DNA of 64,000 bases from NCBI GenBank assembly GCA_003313425.1, contig NHZP01000014.1, forward strand, positions 496,001-560,000, written 5' to 3'. Below are positions 19,810-31,660 of the stretch, in pieces; position 1 is the stretch's first letter; each line of letters starts with the position of its first letter. The translations under genes were made by a program, and so were the position numbers. This DNA is from Pseudopyrenochaeta lycopersici (Eukaryota > Ascomycota > Dothideomycetes > Pleosporales > Pseudopyrenochaetaceae). A model generated the notes under the pieces. That model was given only the letters and a program-made list of their open reading frames with translations. It was not told the DNA's origin and did no database searches.

Positions 19810-22536
19810 ATGGTGTCTCTTCAGGATTTGACGGTCGGCCAGGTTTCTGGTATGATCGCTGCCGCCGTATTTGTTGGTAGGACTTCCATTTGTCCCCCTA
19901 TCAAGCGTCATTAACAATACCTTCAAGTGAATTTTTTGGTGCCAATAGCGTTGCCTGTCATCCTACTCGGCCTTCTCAGACCTCGCAGGTCGGCTGTCAC
20001 AGAAACAGCTGTATCTTGGTACAGTGCAATGGTATAACAAGAAAGAACATCGTACTGACTGAGTGGCAGGTCCGTCATCGGAAGATACCTGCACAGCTCG
20101 TTATGGCCCGTTTTCCTCCAGACCGACTCTGCGGCGACCATGGCGGCATGCAAGTCGGCTGCATTTATGTCCTTCTTCAAGACTTTCATGCTAGCATTGA
20201 TTGCTGTTGCAGCAATCGTAACCCCTCTTGGTCTCTATGAGGGCATCGTGGCCGAACCAACTTCCACCTCGGAAGCCTTCCATTATATCAAGGATACAAC
20301 GCCTATGGGATTTGGTACCCCACCGCGTGATTCAAACAATACTTGGAGCAGGCTTTGCGGTGCCTTCCTTCTTGTTCCTTGCCCTAATGATGATAACGCG
20401 GCGACAGTGGTCGACAATGAGTCAATGGTCTCTGTCGATTATCGGGACGATTGGTACAGCTCAGTGGTGCCACAAAAGGTCGTTGACGTTTTTCAGAGCG
20501 GTACTGAAGGTTTTGAGGACTCCGTCTCAAGCTCTTTCGACATCGAGTACAGGTCCTACACCAAATCTGAGATCGACGACAATGGTAAAGGACCTTTGAT
20601 CGACAATGGCACAGCACGCACCGTCGGCAACTACCAGCCCCTATCCAGTATACTGTTGAACGACGCCTTTATGGCAGTGGAAGGTCTTGTCGTGGACATG
20701 AAGAATGGTGGCATAGGATTCCGTAACCATAGTGCACCGACATGGAAAGAGTACGGCAGCACGTGGAGTGAGGACCTCCTCTTCGTCGTGCCTGACACTG
20801 TGTGCGTCGATACGAATCTTACTCTCGACTTTCTCATTCCAAGGACCCGATCCGAAGGTTCGTTAGCGAAAGGCGGCATTTTGAAGCCCTCAATCGTTGA
20901 CCGTGGTGGCTTCGTCAATCTCAATACAACATACCCACGATGGGATATTGGCGACGTACAAGCGAATCCAAACCTGTGGTACCGTGCATACCGCGCTGCA
21001 TGGATCAGAAATGCGTACACCATGGCATATATGAACGTTACAAATTTGTCCAACCAAACTACGGGGGTCAAAGCCTTCTCGTACCTCAACTCTACCATGA
21101 ATCAGTCGTTTCCTTTGTATTTCCCAAATGGTGAACCGGCTAGCTCTCTCTCTGTCACCCCTCAGTCACTTAATATAGCGCCGGGCTTTGGAGACTACCT
21201 CATGGGGACGGAAGGCCTTTCGAACATATCCACGATCGGGAATACGACCACCGAGTACGAGTTTGCGAGCAAGCTACCTATATATACCAACCCCTTCAAC
21301 ATCAATAGAACTGATTGGTCTTCTATTGGTAAGATACATATAAGTTGCATCTAATGACGCGCTGGCGCTAACATTTGTTTAGACACACTATGTCGTGGTC
21401 AAGGTGGCGGGGACCTTGCAAATATAACCCACATCGCCGCCAAATGTGGAGTCCTCAATGGCGCTGCCCGCCGCCAAGATAACAGCGACTCCATTCTCTT
21501 CGATCCCGGGTCCGCGTGGACTATGCCAATGTACACATGCATGTCTACGGCAAAAGCCGTGATCAAGACTGTATCTTTCCGCTACAACGGCACGGCCGAC
21601 GACCTATCCTCCCTCGAAATCGTCTCCATTGTCGACAAAACATACCCCAACGATGCAGCTAAACCTCTTTGGGGCGTCGAGAACAGCAGCATGTTCCTCA
21701 AGGACGGTGGTCCACTATGGGGACTCGTGTCAGAAGCGAATGCCAAGGCGCTGAACATGTCAACTGTGAGAAAGGAGAGCTTGTACATTCCGGGTCGCGA
21801 CCAAACAATTGGCTGGCAGAATCTGCCCGGCAAGGACTTCGCCTCTATCGCCCTCGACATGACATACGACACGGGTACAGGCTCGTCGGCAATCTACAAA
21901 GGCGTCGACTACTCCGGACAGTCCAATCTCGCCATGTTCAGGAAGTGGCAGCAGTTATCTCAAAACCCTGATACATCCGCCAAGATCCTCAATCTGATCT
22001 GGACCGACATTGCCGCGAACATGGTGGTCGGCACAAAGGGCCTGCAGCCCAAGGACAACGGGAAGCGAAAGAGAGACGGCGAGGCAAACGCAGCTGGCAC
22101 AAAGACACCCCCGACTACGAGCTACACGCGGAGAGTGAAATATCGCTATGTATACGGCATCCCCGCGTTCGCCGCCCTGGTCTTCGCCACGGCCGCCTTC
22201 GCATCGACAATCTTCTTCATGCTGTTCTCAGGCGCAAAACCCAGCACCATGCGCACATTCCTTCAGCACACTTCGGCAGGCCGCTTCCTCACATCCCAGT
22301 CCTCCTCTTCCCCCGCACAAGGACACACAGCTTATGGCGGCTACGCACCGCCTGCCCAGGGTGACGGGTATAGCAATGCGCCCACCAAGGTGTGGGCTCA
22401 GGGCGCAGGGAAAGAGCGGTTTACGCTGGGGGCTGAGGGGTGGACGAAGAATTTGGGAGGCGCGGCGCCGGGGTATGAAGAGAAGGGTAGTGCTCAGGCG
22501 AGTTATGCGCCAGTGCCGAATCCGAATGGGTACTGA
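19810..22536 (+). CDS. Large two-TM glycoprotein, function unknown
   Basis: Four exons: 19810-19876, 19949-20018, 20070-21328 and 21383-22536, giving 849 residues. The first two short exons were placed by frame continuity (VGQVSGMIAAAVFV joined to ALPVILLGLL, then SWSVIGRYLHSSLWPV) and by CTRAC branch sites. Hydrophobic segments lie near the N-terminus and at FMLALIAVAAIVTPLGLYEG. A ~600-residue ectodomain follows, with many NxS/T sequons and few cysteines. A last transmembrane helix (YGIPAFAALVFATAAFASTIFFML) precedes a Pro/Gly/Ala-rich cytoplasmic tail. This type is common in Dothideomycetes and has no named domain that I can recall. A plasma-membrane or wall-associated location is inferred. 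There is no sequence link to the peptide cluster beyond proximity. Confidence 0.8.
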
Positions 22537-22727
22537 GTGGTTCGGGAGCACGTCAACGAAGTGTCGTTGCAGGCCTAGTTGTTGAAGAGAACTGAAGAAA
22601 TGTTTTGTAGAGTCAAGATAGATTGTTGTACTTGGATTGGGCGGGACTTTGTTCATTTGTAGACATACCCATATTGTTTAGCATAAGTGGATCGTCAATA
22701 CATAGATGTTGACGTCCTCAAATTGAA

Positions 22728-25672
22728 TCACTCCCAAATCGCCGTCTTGTTACGCGCCGCAATACCTCTCACCTTTCCACCAATCTCGAGTGGGCTACCC
22801 TCCCAAATAACCCACTCATTTTTCTTGGTCTCCTGAATTCCTTCCTCTTCGATGCCCAGCATCTTGTTGATATTCTTTCCTACCAATCCAAGGGCTTCCT
22901 TTTCACTCAGTCTCCCTTCGCTGTTCGCATATGCAATACCCGCTAGCAACCCCAGGTCTCGGGTTTCCCACATCTCTTCAACACTTATACCCAGCAATAC
23001 GCCAGCGTCGAGGAGGATGTTGACTGAGACAATTGTCAACGGTGGCCCCGTAAGACCGCGACGCTGGTCCCATGATTGAGCATGTGGGAGCAGAGGTGCC
23101 AGAACAACTGATATGTCTGCAGCGGCGAGCTCTGTAGCGACGAGATGTGCTTCTGCACCTCCGATGATCACGACTCTCAACTTCTTCGAAGATGTGACCG
23201 TCAAAAGACTAGACTCAGAGAGAGCAGCTTCAATGTACGCTTTGAACCGTATAATGGAAGAAATGGTGTCTGCGCTGTGCGCACTTAGCACGAGCGGAAT
23301 TTCGCCCTGAACCACTCGCTTCAAATAAGCAGACTCTTGGAATCGATCCCTGCTCGGAACGTCCGTATCGTTCTTGCCGAGTGAGTCAACCGCATCCAAC
23401 AAGTTCAGCACCAACGAACTGATTGCTGACGAGATACTTGGCGTTTTAGAGTTCTTTGCATCAAGTGTGAGTGGATAATGTAGTGCGACTTCTGGGTTCC
23501 AAATCGCTTCTTCTTCCAATCGGTTCTTTGCACCCGTTTTGAACCCAACAGACACACCCTTGCTGTCAATACCGCCTAAGATCGGCGCGCTGATCGCATG
23601 GGAAATGCCGTGCTCAAAAGCGGCGGTGAGTTGCTTGCCGCCGAACATAAGGCCTTCAAGTGCGAAGGTAATACCTTCGGCGGGTGGTCGACCGTCGTGA
23701 GTGTCGCGGGCGGCGTCAATCTCCTGGAGCCCCAGTGCAGTCCCAAACGCGGTCAAAGGAGGCGTGAGGTAGCCATTCTGAAGACTAATTCTTCGCGTAT
23801 GTTTATCGACAGATTCGAGGGCTGCAAGCTCAGGTGTACAAGATCCAGCGCAGGCCAAAATTCCGTTAGAAACGATGGCTACCGATGACTGTGTGTTGTC
23901 TAGCGAGGTCGGCAATAGATCGTGGTGAATTTTGGAAATGCCCGTGAAAACGACAGTGCCATCGATATCTGACCGCTTCAATTCTTTCAAAAGGCCTTCA
24001 TCAGGGGCGATCGGCAGCGTGATAGACTTCTTTAGCTCAATCGGGTCGACAAATTGTTTTGCGCCATCAATCCAGACCTGAACTGGAGCAGCCCCTTCAC
24101 TCAGCGGGTCAGAGTCCCATACCACAATATCAGCATCGAAGCCTAGTTTGATCTTGCCGATTCTATGCCCCAAACCAAGCAGCTCTGCGGATGCAGAAGT
24201 CACGCTTGCCAAGGCAGCGTGGTAAGGTAAGCCGTTGCCATATGCTTTTGCAGCATCGAAGATGACATGTTGAGAGTTCAACACAGGATTGTCTGATACG
24301 TAAGTTGGGGTAATGTTCTGAGCGTAGAGAATCGCGCCAGCGTGTTCAGATGCTGTATATGCTTCGACCTTGTAGTACACTGTCGATGTTGTCAGTACTG
24401 CAGTGTACTCGACGGCCTGGAGGCATTTTCAAACTTACTATTATCTGCGAACAGCGCAGCAGCTGGCGTGCCGCCCCAAGCTCTCTTCAAAATTTCTGGC
24501 ACCAAATACGTTTGGTGCGCATGGTGGAAGGCGTAAACGCGGAATTTGAACTCATTCGTATGTCGTACGAAGGCCTCAAGGTCCGGTATCGTGTAGCAGT
24601 GTGTGTTGACTCGCACCTGGCCTCTCAGTACTGCGCCTAGGGACTCCCATTCCAACTCTTGTTTGAGATGGGTGACCATGTTTTCTGCACCAACAATGTC
24701 CGCAGCAGCACACCATTCGTCCTGTTCCTGGACGTAATTCGTAGCCTGCTCTAGTGCATGTCGGAACTGCCACGCTTCACCAAGTCTACTGAATGGTCCT
24801 CGCTCGCCTACCTTGCCGTATACGCGTTTTGGGTTCTCCCCACATGCCATCTTCATGTATCTCCACGTCTTGTCTGGATCGGCAATCATGTCTTGCTGGC
24901 TGATTTCGGTCCTTCCATTTTTTTCTCCAACAGCGAACTTCAGGACGAAAGCCTCACCACCAATATTATTCCCACTACCAGGTAGGAACAAACTTGTTGT
25001 CACACCACCTGATTTGATGAACTCTATTTCTGGCTGCAGCGGATCAATGCCATCAATGGATCGCACGTATGGTGTAATATCGCTTGAAAGCTCATTCGTA
25101 TCGTCTTGAAGATTTCCAACACTGCCCAAGCCGGCGTGGCTGTGCATATCCACGATTCCAGCTGTAAGTTGGCGGCCTTTGGCATCGAAAACTTCAGTCT
25201 TATCTGGAAGATGGTCTTGGTTGATATTGGACTCGATCTTCAGAATGAGGCCCTTATCAACGAAAATGTCCGAGGAGATCCAGCTCCATCCCTTCCCAGC
25301 TCTTGCATCTTCTGCTGAGGTACCATCAGCAGGCTCTCCAGTCCAGATGGTGGCGTTGCGGATGAGAAGGGGTCTTGTAGTGTCAATCCAGCGCTTGTTG
25401 TACTCTCGGGTACCAGCTGGTGTAACCGGCTTACGCCTCAGGGTTGCACAAGCAGCATAATCTTTGCGTAAGCGTTCAATCGATAAAGTGTTAACCGGCT
25501 TGGTGGTATTTCCGGCAATCTTGAACGTATAGTAGGTAAGATACGCGAGGCATGCTAGGGCAAGCAAGCGAACTGTCTTTCGTCTCCGTTGACGTTGACG
25601 CCATGGTCGTGATGGCGGCGCAATAATCGCATCAGTATAAGTAGGCAGACTATCTAGCAGTTGTTTTTCCAT
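22728..25672 (-). CDS. Membrane-anchored amidohydrolase (CE9-like)
   Basis: Two exons on the minus strand, 24439-25672 and 22728-24379, giving 961 residues; the intron joins ADN to MYYK through an ATG split codon. A basic stretch (RPWRQRQRRRKTVR) precedes a transmembrane helix (residues ~34-50, LLALACLAYLTYYTFKI), so the enzyme should be type II membrane-bound with the catalytic part lumenal or outside. The amidohydrolase barrel begins at LLIRNATIWTGE. The metal-binding HxH is in GIVDMHSHAGLGS, and later HCYT and FHHAH segments offer further ligands. A second barrel-edge segment (KIKLGFDADIVVWDSDPLS) closes the domain, and a second amidohydrolase-like half follows. Fungal orthologues are often named carbohydrate esterase family 9 (GlcNAc-6-phosphate deacetylase family), but the true substrate is unknown. 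Confidence 0.85.
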
Positions 25673-26330
25673 TTTGTCGAAGGGATGTTGTTCAATGGAA
25701 GGTCAAATCATATCCAGGATGAACGGCGTCTGACGAATGACGCGATTGTTTGATAAATTGCGAGTTCAGATGGTATCCACTTGTGTATAAACAACAGCCT
25801 AGAGATAAGTGTAGAGATGACGATGCGAGGTCAAATGGTCACGAAAGTCTTGTAACACGTGAGGGCAAGCTTCGTTGTATGACGGTGTGTAAAGTGCTGC
25901 CTTTGAAGTGATGGTGGTTGGGTGACTTATCGAATCGGGTAACCGCTCCCCAGCCCCGCAGTTTCGAAAGGCAAGTACGAGGAGCAACACACGGCCCAAA
26001 TACGATGAATCCCGACAGCGATATGATTGCGAATAGCAACGTTCCTTTACTACAAGTTTTTTTTTAAAAGCATAACGTATTCATCTTGACATCCTTAGTA
26101 GACCCATTGATGAGATGCACTTCCCAGAGGTACAATTTGAACATTATTTATTTGTTTTTGTAATTTGCAAACATCCGTCAATCAAGAGCGGAGAGTAGAA
26201 TACAAGTTCAAGAAGATGTAAAAGACCAGGTCCACACGAGTTCCACAATGCTTTGAACGCCATCAATGAAGACGATTGCTACCCATATCTTCTCTTTTGG
26301 TCACTATCATGCGATATCATGGCTACTTCT
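25673..26330. other. Intergenic region
   Basis: Upstream of the amidohydrolase and downstream of the GHITM-like gene. No gene seen. Confidence 0.45.
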
Positions 26331-27414
26331 TTACTTCCTCCGATTCTGGCTCATTCCCAAGATCTGCACCATCCGGATGAAGATATTGATGAAGTCCAAC
26401 TCCAACGAGATAGCTTCGTTGACTGGGTCCTTGGCTATTAAACCACGCTCTGCCATGCGCGCATGATTCAACACCTTCTGCACATCGTACAGAGTGAAGC
26501 CACCAAATACAGCAAGGCCTCCATATAGCCAGATGTTCTCGGTGAACATAAGTGTTCGAGCAGCGGTCGCGGGGACGACGAGCGGAGCGAGGCCAGAGAG
26601 GGCAACGATGGCGACACCTGCGAGGAGGGGTCCACCGAGATACAGATATTTGTCCGTCTTTGCAGTTGCGCCAACGAATGCAATGGAGCCCATCATTCCG
26701 ACAGTGTAGAGACCAGCGCGGGCGAGGATAGCGGGGTGCATGAAGAAGAGTGGCGACAGGAGGAGAGCCTGGGTGACGTTGAAGGCGGACCAGAGGGCGT
26801 ATTTTTGGACGTAGCTGAAGTTTGTCAGTATCTTCCATTCCATACCCATACTATTCAGGTAATACTCACTTGCTCGGGTTTGTGGCCATGGTGCCATACA
26901 TGGTTCCAATGCTGCCTACAAGTCCCACACCAAGCACAAGCCACGGGTTTGCGGCCATGAGCCTGAAGCTCCAGCCGTTCATGTGCAGTGTCCTAGCTGC
27001 AATACCAATGATCCCGATGCCGAGTCCAGTGTGCAAGAATGTGTCGTTAAGATACGCGCGCTCAAACGGCGGCATGCCACCATCCTCTCGTGTCTCGCGG
27101 TTGAAGATGAAGTTGATGCCCAGGAGTGTTGCGCCGAAGATTCCAGCGCCATAGATCAGACGCTGTCGCAAGTCGCCTTGCGCCACGGGATTGTATGCAG
27201 CTTGCTGATAATTCCGGCGAAATGCCTGCTTGAACTTGGATACATTCTGCGACGTCGATATCGATGGCGCTTTCGGGTTTGGTTTGAAGAAGTGGGGATG
27301 TTGCCTGAGTGGCGTATTGTGGAAGGCGCGGATGGTGAGGGTTTGTGATGACTTTGGCGCAGCTTGGCGCAGTGTCGCGGTAATGGCGAAGGGTCGCCGC
27401 AGAAGGAACGCCAT
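26331..27414 (-). CDS. GHITM/TMBIM5-like mitochondrial Bax-inhibitor family protein
   Basis: Two exons on the minus strand, 26870-27414 and 26331-26814, giving 342 residues. The basic, Ser/Thr-rich N-terminus (MAFLLRRPFAITATLRQAA) is a mitochondrial targeting sequence. Six or more hydrophobic helices follow, from RLIYGAGIFGATLLGINFIF through WLVLGVGLVGSIGTMYG to WLYGGLAVFGGFTLYDVQKV. The C-terminal DFINIFIRMVQIL is characteristic of Bax inhibitor-1 (TMBIM) proteins, and the presequence places this one with the mitochondrial GHITM/MICS1 subgroup. Homologues sit in the inner membrane and affect cristae shape and cation/proton exchange. The family call is strong; the fungal function is inferred. 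Confidence 0.85.
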
Positions 27415-28071
27415 TGTGACGGTTGTTGACGATACTCAGAAGCGGAAGTCGCGATGGTGAGGGGACGCAGAGGGTTGGAAGAGCGCGGGTATATGACGTT
27501 TTGCTGGTGGAAGGCGCGAGAAATGTGGCCCAAGCTCCATCTTAACTCCGCCGGACGAAGCCTCACCATCTTCTTCGTCTTCAACTCTCGTACGAGACTT
27601 TTCATCTCCAAAGACTTGGTTTGTGGATTTAATTGTCACTGCTGTATATAAATGTTTGATACTGTATGCTTGCTCTTTGACGTTCTCGCGGGACAGATTT
27701 CTGATATTCCACGTTGACTACTCAACACACCATGACCAGAAACATCTATTCTCCGGTATGCACTTACCAACGAGGAAGCTGAGGTAGAACTAGACCATCA
27801 AAATGTGCGAGAAATGAAAGAGGAGCTGGAAGGAAACAACAAAAGCAATGCAGGGGGCATGACTTGTTTTATGGAGGGTCTTGTAAGACCATATACGTGC
27901 TTTGTCTGCTTAAGACGAGGACAGAGGAACGTACAAATATTGATGAGGATATGAAAAGTATGTTAATAGAGGTTTAAGTGTCAACATGGTGTGAGTTCGT
28001 AGTTTTGTTTCATAATAGATATGTACGGCAAAGGTACCATCCAAACGACCTGCCACACGTCCAAACGTCCT
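27415..28071. other. Intergenic region
   Basis: Separates two co-directional minus-strand genes. No gene, repeat or RNA seen. Confidence 0.45.
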
Positions 28072-29200
28072 TCACAACCTCACAGCCTCAATGACAACGA
28101 ACGTTCCACTCACCCGGAAGTCATCCCAATACCCAGTGTCCTTCCTCTCATCATCTGGAAACACCAAATCTTTCCACCTCAACTCCAACCCAGCATCCCT
28201 CGCACAGCGCTCATACACCTCCTTCCTAAATTGAAAGACATCAAACTGGAACGGCATGTCCCCTTTCACTGCAACTCTTGCCTTTATCCCAACTTCCTTG
28301 TCGGAGTCAGGTGCTACGTAAAATTGGTCGAGGACAACTATGTCGACGCCGTACCAATTAGGTTTATCTTCGCGCACCCTCGGATCGCTCACGTTTGTGG
28401 TAATTCCGACAAACTTTCCCCCGTCTTTAAGGTTTTCCTGAATGACGCGAAACATATTTGTTAGCTCGGTCTCGGTGCCGGCATAGTTCAGGAACCAGCC
28501 CGCAAACACAATGTCGAACTTGTCGTCATGTGTCAACTGTCCCGGAATGCTACAATCAGCAACTGCGAAGCTCAGCTTAGGATTCGAAGACGCCGGGTAT
28601 GCGGCTTTTGCGCCTTCAATCATGGTAGAAGAGATGTCATATCCACGCACAGAATGCGCGCCCAGTGAAGCAAGAAGTGCCGTGAATTTTCCCGTGCCGC
28701 ACGCAAGATCTGTACAAGGTTTTGATTGTCAATAAAAACACTGAGCTCACATGCACGTAATGGATGCTGCCAAGCGAGGAACTGGAATAAACGAAACGAC
28801 TATGCAGGCTGAGACGGTCGATCAAGCATCCGAAGCCTGAGGCACTGAAGCTTGTGGGGCTGGTCACGGGGTGTTGTAAGTTTTGTCAAAAGTTATGACA
28901 GTGTTTGGTATAAGACAGGGCACTCAATTATACACAGCACTTGACTCGCAGTACCCCACAGACAGAAGTGACTTGTTACAGACGAGAACTGCGCCGATCT
29001 TTTGGGTGGAGGAACTGTAGCAGCTTGCACGTACCGAGACATGTCTTTCCTGTGATATCTCCTAATGCCGCCTTTACCGACGGCACCTCCGGCTCTGTTG
29101 CTGGCAATAACTTGATAGCATTGTACTTGGTCCCAATTTCATCATATTGCGTATTCTGCGTGCTCTGCCCCGCACCCTCATCCTTCTCTTGGCTCGCCAT
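28072..29200 (-). CDS. Class I SAM-dependent methyltransferase
   Basis: Two exons on the minus strand, 29035-29200 and 28072-28709, giving 267 residues. The splice joins GKTCL to DLACGTGKF, rebuilding methyltransferase motif I (DLACGTG). The acidic end of strand 2 is RGYDISSTMIE, a further binding element is FAVADCSIPGQL, and motif IV is KFDIVFAGWFLNYA. The intron is 325 nt, far longer than the others here, but donor GTACGT and acceptor TACAG are consensus and the frame fits. The fold suits a small-molecule O-, N- or S-methyltransferase in the cytosol; the substrate is unknown. There is no biosynthetic core enzyme next to it. Confidence 0.85.
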
Positions 29201-29996
29201 TCCTTCGTCACTAAGGGAGTACGTGGTCGAGCAGTTTGGGCTTGAATACGGTTCTATGGTCGATCTCAGAATAGTATGTTTCAGCAGGCGAGATTGTACC
29301 TTGCGGCTCGTCGGACTGAATAGAAAAGAGCAAAAAAAAAAAAGAGCCGCCGTTGGAAATCACTTGCCGACGCACCCCCACTTCTAGGAATGGTGATTGT
29401 ACCCGCGCTTGGCTATTGTCCCCACGCTTTTTATGTTACCTGAAAAACCCGATGTTCCTTGCAAAGCCCGCCAAGCTAAAAATTAGCTGCATCATCCGCG
29501 GCTCGGCAATCTTGGTAAGAACGTTCGCACCTGCATGTCCAGCGTGCGACAACGTGCTCCGGTTTCGCTAGCCCCAGGAGGATTTCGTTGAGAAAAACGT
29601 GGGAAGCTGCAGGGCATGGGGCTCTGGGCCAAGCTGCTAAGACGGCGACTGCGGCAAAGAAGCATCGTTGCGACCCGTTCCGCGATTCATCTGGGCAGGG
29701 CTCGCTTTGCCCTTGCACGAAAATTTTGAGGGTGGGAGTGCCTCGAGAAGTATTTTTTCTACCCGTCGCTTCGAGTGGGTGTGGCGAAGTTGTGAAAGTG
29801 CATTGTTGGATTCATAGAGCAAAAAAATGAGCATAATGGAAATGGAAAATGTTCATGTTGTCAATCAATCATTGTCATACTATTCATGTAAAGTTGTCTA
29901 CATCTTGGTGCAAGCCTGGAATTCTTTTCCTGCCGCAAGCGCTTCACCTGTGAAGCCTGAGTCCCTGGGTCTTTGCACACTACCAAAGCCAGCGTT
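29201..29996. other. Intergenic region
   Basis: No supported gene. It contains the promoter side of the methyltransferase and the 3' side of the JEN-like transporter. Confidence 0.45.
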
Positions 29997-31660
29997 TTAG
30001 AGCTTCTCAATGTCCCGCCTTTCATGGGAGCTGTTGTTGGACGAGTCAACATCCTCAAGCGCCCTGGCACCGCCCTTCTCGCTAAAGCTACCATGCTCGA
30101 CATCCTTCGGCTCGTTCAATGCAGCACCAATAGGAGCAGCCTCTTCAAAGTGGCGACCCTTCTTCTCAGGACCCAGTGCAATTGTCACAGCAATACCGAT
30201 CACAATGATAGCGGTGGCAACACCCATGACCGGTCCGTAAGCTGGAGACTTCGTGCCCTTTGATGTGGTGATCATGGTGGATTCAGCAACGGCGTTGACA
30301 ATCTGAGCGGAAGGCGATGAAATCATGTTTCCGAGCTGGTAGGTGATACCAACAAACGAAGATCGGAAAGCAGGTGGCGACAGTTCGTTGAGATGGATGG
30401 GAATAACACCCCATGCACCCTGAACAAAGAACTGAATCATGAAGCCAGATGCGGACAGACCACGTTCAGTGGTGGGTAGAATCCAGGCGGGGATGAGGCA
30501 GCCAGAGATCAAGACGGAGCAGAAGATTGTGCGGCGACGACCAAACCATTGCGAAGTGTAACCCAAGATGGTACCGCCAACACAGGCTCCAGTCTTCATA
30601 AGGATGGAAGCACGGGTTGAGCCAGCAGAGGAGAGATGCTTGGACTGCTTCATGAATGTGGTGTAGCTGTCCTGGCTGGTGTGGGAGTAGTAGTTGAACT
30701 ATCATATGTCAGTCATTGATTTGAGCGCGTGGTTCGAGAGGCGTACCCAAGTCATCAAGAAGATGCAGTAGAGACACATCCTCCACTCCTTTCCAAGCAT
30801 GGCCTTGGTCTCGGCCCAGAAAGCACCAGGAGCCTTCTTGTGACCAGATTTCTTGGCCTCAATGAACTGCTTCGATTCCGGGAAGAGGACTCGCAAAAAG
30901 CCAACAGCGATGGAAAAGCCGGCTCCAATCCAGAAGACGATCTTCCAGGTGTGAGTCTCTCCTCCAACGCCCAAGTTGGCACAAGCTGCAAGAACATAGC
31001 CGAATGAGTATCCCTGTTGGAGGATACCGCTCATGAGACCACGTGCGTTGACACTGTAGTTGTTAGCGTATTTGCAGGTATCGAAAAGTTAGATATGACC
31101 TACGGGCAATTCTCCAAGGCCATGGCAATAGCGTTACCGTAGACACCACCCATAAAGAGTCCGAAGAGACTTCGAACAGCGAGGAACTGTTTGAAGGTGG
31201 CGGAGTAGATGGTGGCGACTTGGAGAAGACCAAGGATGATCATGTTGAGCACCATGGGCCATTTACGACCAAACTTGTCTCCGGCAAGACCGAAGAAGGC
31301 AGCACCAACGGAACGAAGGAGCAGCGTCAAGGTGATGGCTGTGGTGATGCTGGTATTCGTTTGTTTGTAGTGAGCGGCTAGCTTGGTCGTCTGGATTGAC
31401 AGAGCGTGGAAGTCGAAGGCATCGGCAGTCCACGCAAGGAAACCAACCAAGAAGTAGAGCCAGTCCTTGAACTTGAGCTGGGCGAACAAGCTGATGGGGT
31501 TCTTGAGCGGCTCAGGCTTCTGCCATTCGCAGTGCTCCTCACCATGGTCGTTGGTGACCACGATGCGCTGGTCCCATACGAACAAGTCCTTGAATCCTTG
31601 CTTGGCCGTGGCGAATGTGCCCTTAGCCAGAGGGTCCGCAGGTCGGTTGCCGTTCTCCAT
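29997..31660 (-). CDS. JEN-type monocarboxylate/proton symporter (MFS)
   Basis: Three exons on the minus strand: 31104-31660, 30747-31053 and 29997-30698, giving 521 residues. About 12 membrane helices are present, with the MFS loop motif GDKFGRKWPM between helices 2 and 3. NYYSHTSQDSYTT at the start of exon 3 fits the JEN-family signature NXX(S/T)HX(S/T)QDXXXT, which is important for substrate binding in Jen1 of yeast. The N-terminal cytoplasmic part has EWQKPEPLKNP; the C-terminal tail is long, acidic and Ser-rich. Jen1 imports lactate, pyruvate and acetate, and Jen2-type members import dicarboxylates; which applies here is not decided. A plasma-membrane location and repression by glucose are expected from the family, not seen in the sequence. 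Confidence 0.9.

Noticed and set aside
19981..20069. Reading the large membrane protein through the GTATAA donor near 20031
   Set aside because: Gives a frame mismatch with the next exon; the GTACAG donor at 20019 restores SWSVIGRY and one continuous frame.
27156..27611. Open frames overlapping the GHITM-like gene
   Set aside because: Frame shadows of the real gene; no independent support.
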